The notes: generated by a model from the letters alone, not told the origin. A stretch of 64,000 nucleotides of DNA from Gemmatimonadota bacterium (GCA_021298835.1 JAJTHG010000027.1:123988-187987); one strand, 5' to 3'; positions 55,619 to 64,000 are shown, counted from the stretch's first letter. A program made the numbers and translations.

Positions 55619-55935
55619 GCCGCCTTGGCCCGTCGCATCGCGCGGCGGTGCCGCACGGCCTTCGCGTGTTCGTCCCGCACCTCCCGCTCGAGCCGCTCGA
55701 TGGCCCGCGTGAGCGCCGACCCGAAGTGGGCCGCGCTGCCCTCGGCGACGATCGGCGCGCGGCGGGCCGTGCGCAACTCGAGTTCGACGCGACAGGCGCC
55801 CCCGTCGTACTCGAACCGCACCACGGCATCCACCGCCCGGCTCAGCCGGGAGGCCAGCTTGCGCACGGCGCGCTCGGCGCGGGTGCGCATGACCTCGGTG
55901 ACGTTCGCGTGATGGACGTGCAGGATGATCTCCAC
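55615..55935 (-). CDS. hpf: Ribosome hibernation-promoting factor (short form)
   Basis: 106 residues, GTG start with GGGAG upstream, two bases after the glycosyltransferase stop. HPF/YfiA fold: VEIILHVHHANVTEVMRTRAERAVRKLASRLSRAVDAVVRFEYDGGACRVELELR; the end AKAVRHRRAMRRAKAA is basic. Lacks the C-terminal dimerisation domain of long HPF. Inactivates ribosomes in stationary phase. Its presence beside hprK is a common bacterial arrangement. Confidence 0.88.
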   Translation of the reverse strand: MEIILHVHHANVTEVMRTRAERAVRKLASRLSRAVDAVVRFEYDGGACRVELELRTARRAPIVAEGSAAHFGSALTRAIERLEREVRDEHAKAVRHRRAMRRAKAA

Positions 55936-55937
55936 GC

Positions 55938-57047
55938 TCAACTCCCTCCCTGGCGCACGACGCGTTCGAGGTGCGCCGTCGTAAGGTCGGCCGCCCGGTC
56001 CCACGTGAGCGTCTCGGCGAACCGGCGGCCCCGTTCGCCCAGCCGGGTGACGAGCGCCGGATCGCGCAGCAGGCGCCCGAAGGTGCCGGCCAGCGCGGCG
56101 ACGTCGCCGTGCGGGACGAGAAACCCGGTTTCGCCATCCAGCACGGATTCGCGCAAACCGGGCGAATTGCTGGCGACCGCCGGGGTCCCGCACGCGGCCG
56201 CCTCGACGTTCGTGATGCCCCACCCTTCCTTGGGACTCGTCAGCGCCACGGCCCACGCCCGGCGCAGGAGTGCCCGCTTCTCCTCCTCGCTGATGAATCC
56301 AAGGAAACGTACGCGATCCCCGAGCGCAAGCGATCGCGCCAGCGCCTCGAGCACGGGTTTGTGATCGCCCGTGCCGGCGATCTCCAGCCGGGCGTCCGGC
56401 TGGTCGAGGGCGGCGAACGCCTGCAGGATGAGCTCCACCGACTTGTAGCGCTTCAGCCGGCCGACGTAGGCGAGGAGCGGCGCCGGGGAACGGGCTGCCG
56501 GATGGGGGGTGAAATACGAGGTGTCGATGCCCTGTACGATCACGGCGATCCGCACCGCGTCCACCCCGCGGGCGACGAGGTCGTCGCGCGTGCTGTAGCT
56601 GACGCTCTGGAACGGCACCCGCCGATACGCCGCCGGCAGGCAGGCCTCGGCGAGGTTCGTCAGCAGCGCCACCGGGAACGACGCCTCGGCGTACGCGGTG
56701 CGCCCGAACAGGTGGTGCACGAGGCACACGACCGGCGTGCGTCCCCACCATGGCGTCCAGACGGGGATCTTGTTGAGGTCCTCGACGATGACGTCGAAGC
56801 CGCGCGCGGCGAGGTGCCGCCGGTAGTAGCCCCACGCGGCGACGGCGAAGGTGTGCCGTCCGCCGGTGCGATGCACCTCGAGGCCGTCGAGCCGGTCGCG
56901 CGGGGCGGCGTCGCGGTAGCCGCTGCACAGCAGCACCACCTCGTGGCCGCGCGCCGCGATCCGCCCGAAGAGCTCGTGGAGGTGCACCTCCGCCCCGCCG
57001 GCCTGCGGGTTGGTGCGGTCCTGCCAATTGACGACGAGGATGCGCAT
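55938..57047 (-). CDS. Family 4-type glycosyltransferase
   Basis: 369 residues. RILVVNWQDRTNPQAGGAEVHLHELFGRIAARGHEVVLL is the GT-B N-domain start; C-domain motifs are LLAYVGRLKRYKSVELILQAFAAL, GDRVRFLGFISEEEKRALLRRAWAVALTSPKEGWGITNVEAAACGTPAVAS with the EX7E motif. Predicted retaining transferase for surface polysaccharide or glycolipid; donor and acceptor unknown. No other glycan gene is adjacent. Confidence 0.9.
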   Translation of the reverse strand: MRILVVNWQDRTNPQAGGAEVHLHELFGRIAARGHEVVLLCSGYRDAAPRDRLDGLEVHRTGGRHTFAVAAWGYYRRHLAARGFDVIVEDLNKIPVWTPWWGRTPVVCLVHHLFGRTAYAEASFPVALLTNLAEACLPAAYRRVPFQSVSYSTRDDLVARGVDAVRIAVIVQGIDTSYFTPHPAARSPAPLLAYVGRLKRYKSVELILQAFAALDQPDARLEIAGTGDHKPVLEALARSLALGDRVRFLGFISEEEKRALLRRAWAVALTSPKEGWGITNVEAAACGTPAVASNSPGLRESVLDGETGFLVPHGDVAALAGTFGRLLRDPALVTRLGERGRRFAETLTWDRAADLTTAHLERVVRQGGS

Positions 57048-57067
57048 CGCGCCCCGGCGCCGCGGTG

Positions 57068-57484
57068 TCAGAGCCGTCCGGCGGCGCGCGCGAACGCGTC
57101 GAGCACGCCGTTGACGAAGCGCGCACTCTGCGCACTGCCGAAGCGCTCGGCCAGGCGCACCGCCTCCTGGAGCACGACCTTGGGCGGGGTATCGGCGTGC
57201 GCGAGCTCGCTCGCGCCGAGCCGCAGGACGCTGCGTTCGATCGCCCCGAGTCGCTCGAGCCGCCAGTTGTCGGTCACCGCCCGCAGGCCGTCGTCGAGCG
57301 CGGGCCGGTGCGCCTGCAGGCGCCGGACGTGCTCGGCGGCCATCGCGCGCTCCACCGGTGGCACGCCGAGGTCCTCCCACACCTGGAAGGCCGTGCGCTC
57401 GAGCGTCGCGTCGCCCCCCCGCACGTCCCAGGCATAGACCGCCTGCAGCGCCCGGGCGCGGGCGCGCCGCTCAGTCCGCCGCAT
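57068..57484 (-). CDS. nusB: Transcription antitermination factor NusB
   Basis: 138 residues from the ATG at 57484, which overlaps the ribH 3' end by 14 bases. MRRTERRARARALQAVYAWDVRGG, EHVRRLQAHRPALDDGL, NWRLERLGAIERSVLRLGASELAHADTPPKVVLQEAVRLAERFGSAQSARFVNGVLDAF are all typical. Part of the rRNA antitermination complex. ribH-nusB adjacency is common in bacteria. Confidence 0.96.
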   Translation of the reverse strand: MRRTERRARARALQAVYAWDVRGGDATLERTAFQVWEDLGVPPVERAMAAEHVRRLQAHRPALDDGLRAVTDNWRLERLGAIERSVLRLGASELAHADTPPKVVLQEAVRLAERFGSAQSARFVNGVLDAFARAAGRL

Positions 57485-57956
57485 CGTCGCCGTCCCGGAC
57501 CTGCAGGAAGAGGTCGGCCATCTCGAGCGCAGCGAGCGCGGCATCCCAGCCCTTGTTGCCGTGGACGCCGCCGGCGCGGGCCTCGGCCTGCGCCATGTCG
57601 TCGGTGGTGAGCAGCCCGAACCCGACCGGGACCTCGAACTCGCGCTGCACCGCGGCGAGCCCGCGCGACGCCTCGCCGGCGACGTAGTCGAAGTGGGGCG
57701 TGTCGCCGCGGACGACCGCGCCGACCACGACGAGGGCGTCGTAGCGGCCGGTGGCCGCCAGCCGGTGGGCGGCCGCGGGCAGTTCCCACGCCCCGGGGAC
57801 CCACACTACGTCCACGTCGTCGGACGCGCAGCCGTGCCGCACCAGGCAGTCGAGCGCCCCGTCGCAGAGCGCACGCGTGATCGCCTCGTTGAACCGGCTC
57901 GCCACCACGGCGACCCGGCGCCCCTCGCCCGTCGGGGTGCCCTCGAATTCCGCCAT
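57471..57956 (-). CDS. ribH: 6,7-dimethyl-8-ribityllumazine synthase
   Basis: 161 residues. Motifs VAVVASRFNEAITRALCDGAL, VWVPGAWELPAAAHRLA, VVGAVVRGDTPHFDYVAGEASRGLA, FGLLTTDDMAQAEARAGGVHGNKGWDAA contain the substrate-binding residues and the catalytic His of HFDYV. Condenses ribityl-aminouracil with dihydroxybutanone phosphate. 11 bases after ribBA. Confidence 0.97.
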   Translation of the reverse strand: MAEFEGTPTGEGRRVAVVASRFNEAITRALCDGALDCLVRHGCASDDVDVVWVPGAWELPAAAHRLAATGRYDALVVVGAVVRGDTPHFDYVAGEASRGLAAVQREFEVPVGFGLLTTDDMAQAEARAGGVHGNKGWDAALAALEMADLFLQVRDGDDAAD

Positions 57957-57967
57957 CGTCGCGACTC

Positions 57968-59170
57968 CTACAGCGCCTTGAGGTGGCCGAGCTTCTCGCG
58001 CTTGACCCGGAGGTACTCGGCGTTCTCGGCCGTCTCCGGTGCCTGGATGCGCTCGGTGCCGGTGATCCGGAGCCCGTAGCCCTCGACGCCCACGACCTTC
58101 TTGGGATTGTTCGTCATCACGCGAATGGACCGTACGCCGAGATCGAGGAGCACCTGCGCCCCGATGCCGAAGTTGCGCAGGTCGGCCTGGAAGCCGAGGG
58201 CCTCGTTGGCCTCGACGGTGTCCTTGCCGGCGTCCTGCAGGCCGTAGGCCTTGAGCTTGTTGAGGAGCCCGATCCCCCGCCCTTCCTGGTCGAGGTACAC
58301 GACCACGCCGCGCCCGCGCTCGGCGACCCGCCGCATCGCCTCGTGCAGCTGCCACCGGCAGTCGCACCGCAGCGAGTGGAAGGTGTCGCCGGTGAGGCAC
58401 TTGCTGTGGATGCGCACGAGGACGTCCTCGCCGTCGCCGAGATGGCCATAGACGAGCGCCACGTGCTCGGCGCGGTCCACGTCGTTCTCGTAGCCGACGA
58501 TGCGGAACTCGCCGAAGTCCGTGGGGAGCCGGGCGTCGGCCACGCGGCGCACGAGCCGCTCGGTGCGCAGCCGCCACGCCACGAGCTGCGCCACCGTGAT
58601 GAACGTCAGGCCGTGCTCGCGCGCGAAGACTTCGAGCTGCGGCCGCTTCGCGGTGGTGCCGTCGTCGTTGAGGATCTCGCAGATCACGCCGGCCGGCGTG
58701 AGGCCGGCGGCGCGCGCGAGATCCACGGCGGCCTCGGTGTGACCGGTGCGCTGCAACACGCCGCCGGTGCGGGCGCGCAGCGGATGCACGTGCCCGGGGC
58801 GCCGCAGGTCGGCCGGCGTGCTGCGCGGGTCCACCGCCACGCGGATCGTGGCGGCCTGGTCGGCGGCGCTGATGCCGGTCGTCACGCCGTGCTGCGGGGC
58901 GGCGTCGATCGTGATCGTGTACGCCGTGCGGAAGGCGTCGGTCTGCTCGCGGCCCATCAGCGGCAGGTCCATCCGGTCGGCGATCTCGTTGGTGAGCGCG
59001 AGGCAGATCATCCCCTTCGCGCGCATCATGAAGTTCACCATCTCCGGGGTGATGCGCTCCGCCGCGCAGACGAGATCCCCCTCGTTCTCGCGGTCCTCGT
59101 CGTCGGCGACGACGACGAACTTGCCCGCCCGGAGGTCGGCGAGCGCCTGCTCGATGGTTCCGAAGGCCAT
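57968..59170 (-). CDS. ribBA: Bifunctional DHBP synthase / GTP cyclohydrolase II
   Basis: 400 residues. N-terminal DHBP synthase (about 1-205): VVADDEDRENEGDLVCAAERITPEMVNFMM and RPGHVHPLRARTGGVLQRTGHTEAAVDLARAAGL. C-terminal GTP cyclohydrolase II (about 206-400): zinc Cys in KCLTGDTFHSLRCDC, YLDQEGRGIGLLNKLKAYGLQD and NNPKKVVGVEGYGL. Provides both starting intermediates of riboflavin. No FMN riboswitch is seen. Confidence 0.98.
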   Translation of the reverse strand: MAFGTIEQALADLRAGKFVVVADDEDRENEGDLVCAAERITPEMVNFMMRAKGMICLALTNEIADRMDLPLMGREQTDAFRTAYTITIDAAPQHGVTTGISAADQAATIRVAVDPRSTPADLRRPGHVHPLRARTGGVLQRTGHTEAAVDLARAAGLTPAGVICEILNDDGTTAKRPQLEVFAREHGLTFITVAQLVAWRLRTERLVRRVADARLPTDFGEFRIVGYENDVDRAEHVALVYGHLGDGEDVLVRIHSKCLTGDTFHSLRCDCRWQLHEAMRRVAERGRGVVVYLDQEGRGIGLLNKLKAYGLQDAGKDTVEANEALGFQADLRNFGIGAQVLLDLGVRSIRVMTNNPKKVVGVEGYGLRITGTERIQAPETAENAEYLRVKREKLGHLKAL

Positions 59171-59184
59171 GACGGCTCCTGTGG

Positions 59185-59847
59185 TCAGTCCTGTGGCGCC
59201 GCGGCACCCGCCGCGACCCGCGCTGCGTCCCGCGCTGCGTCCCGCGCTGCGGGGGCGTCACGGTAGGGGGCGGCCAGCCGCTGCACGAACTTGCCGATGA
59301 TGTCCGCCTCGACGTGCAGCGGGTCGCCCGGGCGGCGCTCACCGAGCGTGGTGTGGCGGCGGGTGTACTCGATGATGGACACCTGCAGCACGTCGGGGGC
59401 CGGCAGCGCGTTGACCGTCAGCGACACGCCGTCGAGCGTCACCGACCCGTGCGGCACCATCAGCGGCCAGAGCCCCTCCGGCAGCCGGACGTCCAGCAGC
59501 CATGCGTCGCCATGCATGCGCTCGGCCGCCAGCGTCGCCACCCCGTCCACGTGGCCCTGCACCAGGTGGCCCCCGAGGCGCTCGCCGAAGGCGAGCGCCC
59601 GCTCGAGGTTCACCGTCGTCCCCTCGCGCCACGTGCCGATGGCCGTGCGCTCGAGGGTCGTCGTCACCGCCGCCACCGTGAACCACTCCTCGCCGCGCTC
59701 GCGCACGGTGAGGCAGGCCCCGTTGAGCGCGATGCTCTCTCCCTCGGTCACGCCATCGTAGGCGGCCGCCACGCGGAATTCGCGCCCCGCCTCGGTGTCG
59801 CGGACGCGGGTGATGGTGCCGATGGCGGTGACGAGGCCGGTGAACAT
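59185..59847 (-). CDS. ribE: Riboflavin synthase
   Basis: 220 residues, two barrel repeats: MFTGLVTAIGTITRV, GESIALNGACLTVRERGEEWF and, in the second half, GHLVQGHVDGVATLA, GSVTLDGVSLTVNALP. The C-terminus adds an Ala/Arg repeat (AARDAARDAARVAAGAAAPQD) from the 12-bp repeat at 59219-59251. Dismutates lumazine to riboflavin. Confidence 0.96.
   Translation of the reverse strand: MFTGLVTAIGTITRVRDTEAGREFRVAAAYDGVTEGESIALNGACLTVRERGEEWFTVAAVTTTLERTAIGTWREGTTVNLERALAFGERLGGHLVQGHVDGVATLAAERMHGDAWLLDVRLPEGLWPLMVPHGSVTLDGVSLTVNALPAPDVLQVSIIEYTRRHTTLGERRPGDPLHVEADIIGKFVQRLAAPYRDAPAARDAARDAARVAAGAAAPQD
59219..59251 (-). repeat. 12-bp tandem repeat (CGCGCTGCGTCC, nearly 3 copies) in ribE
   Basis: Two perfect copies and a partial third encode the AARD units at the C-terminus of riboflavin synthase, outside the catalytic fold. 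Confidence 0.85.
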
Positions 59848-59850
59848 CGG

Positions 59851-60948
59851 TTACGAAGCAGCGGGGACGTACTGGGTGAGGAGGTCGGGCCCGAGCCGTC
59901 GGTGCGCCGCCACGCGGAAGCATGCCGGCGCCTGCGCGAGCCGGGCCACCTCGCCCGAAAAGGCCGGCACGGCGCCGGCCCCGAGAGCCAGGGGACTCTG
60001 CAAGATAGCCAGGTGGTCCACCAGCCCGTCGGCCAGCAGCGCGCCGGCCACGTGGCCCCCGCCTTCGCAGAGCAGGTGCCCGACGCCGCGCTGCCGCAGC
60101 GCCACCAGCGCCGCGGCCAGATCGGGGACCCGCTCGACGGTCACCCCCGCGTCCCGCAGTGCCGCCGCCCGGCGGTCCGGGGCGTCCGGCGCCGCGAAGA
60201 CGAGCACCGGGGCCTCATCCGTCGTCCGCACGAGCCGCGAGTCGAGGGGCAACCGCAACCGACGGTCGAACACCACGCGGAGCGGTGCGACGCGGGGGGC
60301 CGGCACGTCGCGCACCGTCAGCGCCGGGTCGTCCGCCAGCACCGTGCCGATGCCGACGGCGACGGCATCGGCCTGAGCCCGGGCCCGGTGGACCCAGCGC
60401 CGCGCGAGCGGCCCCGTCAGCCAACGCGAGCCGCTCGCGGGGGCGAGCGCCCCGTCGAGCGACCGGGCCAGCTTGAGCGTGACGTAGGGCCGCGGCGCCC
60501 CGCCGACGACGTGCAGGAAGGGCGCATTGAGCGCGGCGGCGGCGGCCGACTCGACCGCCGTGGTCACCGCGAGGCCCGCCGCGCGCAGCCGAGCCGCGCC
60601 ACCCGCGGCGAGCGGATTGGGGTCGGGCACGGCGTACACCACGCGGACGACGCCGGCGGCCACCAGGGCATCGGCACACGGAGGCGTCCGCCCGGTGTGC
60701 GCGCACGGCTCGAGCGTGACGTAGCAGGTCGCGCCGCGCGCCGCGCCGCCGGCCACTGCGAGGGCCATGGCCTCCGCGTGCGGCCCGCCCCACTCGGCAT
60801 GCCAGCCCGCCGCGACGAGCCGGCCGCCGCGGACGAGCACCGCCCCCACCAGCGGGTTCGGTGCCGTGCGGCCCCAGCCGCGCCGCGCCAGCGCGAGGGC
60901 CCGCCGCATCCAGCGACGGTCCTCCCGCGCCTGCGCGTCGCCGGTCAT
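59851..60948 (-). CDS. ribD: Riboflavin biosynthesis deaminase/reductase
   Basis: 365 residues. Deaminase domain (about 8-150): HAE (H57, E59) and PCAHTGRTPPC (C82, C91) zinc site. Reductase domain (about 155-365): YVTLKLARSLDGALA, SRWLTGPLARRWVHRARAQADAVAVGIGTVLADDPALTVR, LLCEGGGHVAGALLADGLVD. Two successive steps after GTP cyclohydrolase II. Three bases upstream of ribE. Confidence 0.97.
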   Translation of the reverse strand: MTGDAQAREDRRWMRRALALARRGWGRTAPNPLVGAVLVRGGRLVAAGWHAEWGGPHAEAMALAVAGGAARGATCYVTLEPCAHTGRTPPCADALVAAGVVRVVYAVPDPNPLAAGGAARLRAAGLAVTTAVESAAAAALNAPFLHVVGGAPRPYVTLKLARSLDGALAPASGSRWLTGPLARRWVHRARAQADAVAVGIGTVLADDPALTVRDVPAPRVAPLRVVFDRRLRLPLDSRLVRTTDEAPVLVFAAPDAPDRRAAALRDAGVTVERVPDLAAALVALRQRGVGHLLCEGGGHVAGALLADGLVDHLAILQSPLALGAGAVPAFSGEVARLAQAPACFRVAAHRRLGPDLLTQYVPAAS

Positions 60949-60964
60949 GCCGCGCCCGGCGACG

Positions 60965-62038
60965 TCAGAGCCCGATCCGCGCCGCGATCGTGGCGTAGCG
61001 CCGCCGATCCATCGGGCGCGCCACGTCGCCGCCGTCGAGGAAGGCGTTGACGAGCGTGGGGTTCGTACCGCCCGACACGTAGCCGACCTCGGCCGCGAGG
61101 CGGACGATGAGGATCTTGAACGACGCCCCGACGAAGACGTTCCGGCGCGAGACCGACGCCAGCGAGGTGCGGTACTCGCTGCGCACGCGGGCCGTCGGCA
61201 GCGGGGCGGTCGGCGCGACGCTCACGGCGAGGGCGGCGTCCCCGTCCACGACGTCCTGGCCGATGCCGGCGGACAGCCCGAGCCCGATGATCGGGATCGT
61301 CTTCGACGCGGTCACCCGCAGCGACCCGGTGTTCACCTTGAAGCGCCGCGCGGCGAGGGTGTCGCTGCCGCGCGAGGCCTCGAGCGACACCTCGGGCGTC
61401 GGCCGCAGCATGTACGACACCGCGAGGCCCGGGGCCAGCAGCGATTCCTCGAAGATGCCGACCCGCGCCCCGTAGCCGATCGCCAACTGGCCGCCGTCGA
61501 GCGAGATCCCGTTGCCGCCGGCACGCGCCGACGCCGAGGGCATGAACGAGGCCGAGAGCAGCGCATCCACGCCGAACATGTTCGTGATGCCGAGGAAGGG
61601 GATCGGCAGCCCGAGCTTGAACCCCTTGAAGAGGCCGACCTGCGCGTCCACCTGCGGCATCAGGATGACGACGTCGGAGACGGGGATGTTCGAGGCCTGC
61701 GCGCCGGCGAAGCCGAGGCCGGGGTTGGCCTGGTCGAGGCGGGGGAGCACGCCCTGCAGTGCATTGAGCCGGACGCCGACGTTGAAGTGCGGAAAGCCGC
61801 CGAGCGTGCCGCCGATCGAGGGCGACGGGTTGCCGCCGGCCATCAGCACCCCGACCTGCGGAGCGACGAGCCGGAAGGCGTCGTTGGCCTTGGCGCAGGC
61901 GTCCGCCAGCAGCCGGACGGGGCTCGTCGCCGGATCGCCGGTCGGCACGGCGGGACATTGCGCTGCGGCCGCCGAGGGCAGGACGGTCGTGAGGACGGCG
62001 GACGCCAGCAGGCCGAGCAGGGGACGCGGGATGCGCAT
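60965..62038 (-). CDS. Outer-membrane beta-barrel protein of unknown function
   Basis: 357 residues, signal peptide 1-26 (ending SAAAAQ). Alternating strands: FNVGVRLNALQGVLP, VDAQVGLFKGFKLGLPIPF, QLAIGYGARVGIFEES, SLRVTASKTIPIIGLGLSAGIGQD, and a closing RRYATIAARIGL with a hydrophobic final residue as in OMP beta-signals. Two Cys lie near the N-terminus (QCPAVPTG, ADACAKAND). GGAG about 6 bases upstream of the ATG. It interrupts the purM-rib run and has no obvious link to either. Confidence 0.75.
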   Translation of the reverse strand: MRIPRPLLGLLASAVLTTVLPSAAAAQCPAVPTGDPATSPVRLLADACAKANDAFRLVAPQVGVLMAGGNPSPSIGGTLGGFPHFNVGVRLNALQGVLPRLDQANPGLGFAGAQASNIPVSDVVILMPQVDAQVGLFKGFKLGLPIPFLGITNMFGVDALLSASFMPSASARAGGNGISLDGGQLAIGYGARVGIFEESLLAPGLAVSYMLRPTPEVSLEASRGSDTLAARRFKVNTGSLRVTASKTIPIIGLGLSAGIGQDVVDGDAALAVSVAPTAPLPTARVRSEYRTSLASVSRRNVFVGASFKILIVRLAAEVGYVSGGTNPTLVNAFLDGGDVARPMDRRRYATIAARIGL

Positions 62039-62056
62039 GGGATCTCCGGAAGCGGG

Positions 62057-63088
62057 TTAGCGGAGCTGGACGACGCCGGTGCCAGGCACGATGCGCCCGC
62101 AGGTCCACGCGGGCACGCCGGCCTGCGCGGCCGCGGCCTCGACGGCCGGCGCGACGTCGGGGGAACAGATCACCACCATCCCGACGCCCATGTTGAACGC
62201 CCGGAACATCTCGTCGGTGGCGACCCTGCCGCCCTCGGCGAGGACGGCGAAGGCGTTGGGCACCTGCCAGGTGCTGGTGTCCACCACCGCATCGAGCGAC
62301 GGCGGCAGGGCGCGATTGAGGTTGCCGGGCAATCCGCCGCCGGTGATGTGGGCCATGGCGTGGACGCGCGTCCGCATGGAGCGGAGCGCCGGCAGGTACG
62401 AGCGATGCACGCGCAGGAGCACGTCGGCGACGGTCGCGCCGCCCTCGCCGGGGAAGGGATCGTGCACCCCGAGCCGCATGGTGTCGAAGACGATCTTCCG
62501 CGCGAGCGAGTAGCCGTTGGTGTGGAGCCCGCTCGAGGCGAGCGCGACGCACACGTCCCCCTCGCGCACGCGCTCGCTGCCGAGCACCTCGGCCTCCTCC
62601 ACCCAGCCGACGATGAACCCCGCGAGGTCGTAGTCGGGGGGCGCATAGAGGCCGGGCATCTCGGCCGTCTCGCCACCGAGGAGCGCGGCGCCGTTCTCGC
62701 GGCAGCCCGCGGCGACGCCCGCCACCACGCCCTCGACCGCCGCCGGATCGAGCTTCCCGAAGGCGACGTAGTCGAGGAAGAAGAGCGGCTCGGCCCCCTG
62801 CACGAGGATGTCGTTGACGCAGTGGTTGACGAGGCAGTGGCCGACCGTGTCGTGCCGACCGGCGTCGATGGCGACCTTGAGCTTGGTCCCCACGCCGTCG
62901 GCGCTCGCGACCAGCAGGGGCGCGGTAGCGCCGGCCGGCACGCGGAACATCCCGCCGAAGCCGCCGAAGGCACCCCGTGCGCCGGCGGTGAAGGTGCCCT
63001 CGACGAGGCGCTTGATGCGCCCCTTGGCGTCGTCGGCCGCCTCGAGACTGACGCCGGCGCTGCGGTAGTCGAGCCCGCCAGCGTTCAC
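62057..63088 (-). CDS. purM: Phosphoribosylformylglycinamidine cyclo-ligase
   Basis: 343 residues, GTG start overlapping the PfkB stop (GTGA). DYRSAGVSLEAADDAKGRIKRLVEGT, LVASADGVGTKLKVAIDAGRHDTVGHCLVNHCVNDILVQGAEPLFFLDYVA, LLGGETAEMPGLYAPPDYDLAGFIVGWVEEAEVLG and HITGGGLPGNLNRALP identify AIR synthetase. Fifth step of purine synthesis. Confidence 0.97.
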   Translation of the reverse strand: MNAGGLDYRSAGVSLEAADDAKGRIKRLVEGTFTAGARGAFGGFGGMFRVPAGATAPLLVASADGVGTKLKVAIDAGRHDTVGHCLVNHCVNDILVQGAEPLFFLDYVAFGKLDPAAVEGVVAGVAAGCRENGAALLGGETAEMPGLYAPPDYDLAGFIVGWVEEAEVLGSERVREGDVCVALASSGLHTNGYSLARKIVFDTMRLGVHDPFPGEGGATVADVLLRVHRSYLPALRSMRTRVHAMAHITGGGLPGNLNRALPPSLDAVVDTSTWQVPNAFAVLAEGGRVATDEMFRAFNMGVGMVVICSPDVAPAVEAAAAQAGVPAWTCGRIVPGTGVVQLR

Positions 63089-63999
63089 GGCAGCACCGCG
63101 TCGAATGTGACGAGCTGGTGGAACTCCTGCACGCGGGTGCCGATCTCCGCCGGCGTGATCTCGAGGAGGCGGTCGATCGAGAACTTCTCGACGGCGAAGG
63201 AGCCCATGGCACTGCCGTACACCACCGCGCGGCGGCGGTTCGCCTCGGAAAGGTCGCCGGTGCGCGCGAGCCAGCCAATGAAGCCGCCGGCGAACGAGTC
63301 CCCCGCCCCGGTCGGGTCGAAGACGTCCTCGAGCGGGTACGCCGGTGCGTAGAAGACGGAGCGGCCGTGGAACATGAACGCGCCATGCTCGCCCTTCTTG
63401 ATGAGCACATATGCCGGGCCACGCTCCATGATCCAGCGCGCCGCCTTGACGAGGTTCGACTGCTCGGTGAGCTGACGGGCCTCACCGTCGTTGAGCGTGA
63501 TGAGGTCCACGTGCCCGAGCAGCTTGAGGAGGTCGGCGCGGCGGGACTCGATCCAGAAGTTCATCGTGTCCATCGCCACGAGCTTCGGCTTCTCGACCTG
63601 CTCGAGCACCTGCAGCTGCAGGCGCGGGTCGATGTTCGCGAGGAAGACGAAGGGCGTCTGCCGGAATGCGTCGGGGATCTTGGGCCGGAACTGCGAGAAG
63701 ACGCCAAGGCGCGTCTCGAGGGTCTCGGCGCTGTTGAGGTCGTGCCGGTAGCGCCCGCGCCAGCGGAAGGACTCGCCCTCGGCCTGCTCGAGGCCGGCGA
63801 GATCGACGCCGCGGTGCGCGAGCGGCTGCAGGCGCTCGACGGGGTAGTCGGACCCCACGACGCCGACCAACCGGACCGTGGTGAGGTGGCTGGCCGAGGC
63901 CGAGAAGAACGTCCCGGAGCCGCCGAGCACGTTGTCGGCCTTGCCGAACGGGGTCTCGACGGAGTCGAGGGCGACGGATCCTACGACGAGGACGGACAT
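63085..63999 (-). CDS. PfkB-family sugar/nucleoside kinase
   Basis: 304 residues, complete, starting one base from the window end. SVLVVGSVALDSVETPFGKADNVLGGSGTFFSASASHL gives the N-terminal GG motif; DPTGAGDSFAGGFIGWLA gives the anion hole and catalytic Asp of PfkB kinases. A wide N-domain lid (FRWRGRYRHDLNSAETL) is compatible with adenosine or ribose kinases, but the substrate is not resolved. Translationally coupled to purM, which favours a nucleoside or ribose substrate (inference). Confidence 0.9.
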   Translation of the reverse strand: MSVLVVGSVALDSVETPFGKADNVLGGSGTFFSASASHLTTVRLVGVVGSDYPVERLQPLAHRGVDLAGLEQAEGESFRWRGRYRHDLNSAETLETRLGVFSQFRPKIPDAFRQTPFVFLANIDPRLQLQVLEQVEKPKLVAMDTMNFWIESRRADLLKLLGHVDLITLNDGEARQLTEQSNLVKAARWIMERGPAYVLIKKGEHGAFMFHGRSVFYAPAYPLEDVFDPTGAGDSFAGGFIGWLARTGDLSEANRRRAVVYGSAMGSFAVEKFSIDRLLEITPAEIGTRVQEFHQLVTFDAVLP

Positions 64000-64000
64000 C

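Noticed and set aside
60949..60964. FMN riboswitch ahead of ribD
   Set aside because: Only 16 bases separate ribD from the barrel gene; no RFN element fits there or before ribBA or ribH.

Overview
The window is GC-rich (roughly 70 percent by eye), densely coding DNA from a free-living, protein-degrading, Gram-negative-type bacterium. I think a member of the Gemmatimonadota is most likely. The grounds are indirect: many secreted peptidases and small lipoproteins with short signal peptides, GWxTD-like and LVIVD-repeat proteins, TonB-dependent and Omp85-type outer-membrane proteins, a membrane-anchored SARP/TPR regulator, and a mannose-type PTS carried together with HPr kinase. There is no 16S or ribosomal protein gene here to settle it.

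1-23 kb is a peptide-catabolism and cell-envelope region: a ChaN-like lipoprotein (partial), an M28 aminopeptidase, gamma-glutamyltransferase, an OmpH-like protein, a GWxTD-like protein, an M20 amidohydrolase, an acyl-CoA desaturase with a repeat tail, an LVIVD-repeat lipoprotein and a DUF305 lipoprotein. These are followed by a tight plus-strand run (NTF2-like protein, FAD oxidoreductase, DUF885 protein, S9 peptidase) and then, on the minus strand, a second S9 peptidase and a metzincin-type protease.

23-32.7 kb holds a short MscL channel, a 952-residue transmembrane SARP-type regulator, DUF4342 and SIMPL proteins, a frameshifted gene with a zinc-protease-like HEGVH motif, a CBS-domain protein, and an ArsR-type regulator fused to a methyltransferase upstream of adenosylhomocysteinase. 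Divergent from the latter is an Omp85-type barrel gene. Two tRNA-Ser genes (GGA, CGA) follow.

32.7-35.1 kb is the only clearly accessory stretch: about 1 kb without a convincing gene but with strong RNA-like secondary structure, next to an IS3-family insertion sequence (33721-35066).

35.2-43.3 kb carries four or five small lipoproteins, three of which look like paralogues around tadA, then clpB, a FlgD/T9SS-like secreted protein and recO.

43.4-64 kb is almost entirely minus-strand. From the promoter-distal end it reads: a cobalamin-riboswitch-controlled btuF-btuC-btuD-btuB transport operon; an envelope protein and a DUF151 nuclease; a complete mannose-family PTS (EIIA, EIIB, EIIC, EIID, HPr, EI) with hprK and hpf; a glycosyltransferase; nusB; the riboflavin genes ribH, ribBA, ribE, ribD; an outer-membrane barrel; purM; and a PfkB-type kinase. 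Many neighbours overlap by 1, 4 or 8 bases (ATGA, GTGA, TAGTG, TGATG), which points to translational coupling.

The best-supported regulatory element is the cobalamin riboswitch with an SD-sequestering hairpin in front of btuF. The least understood features are the tadA-flanking lipoprotein family, the structured DNA between the tRNA-Ser genes and the IS, and the frameshifted HEGVH gene.
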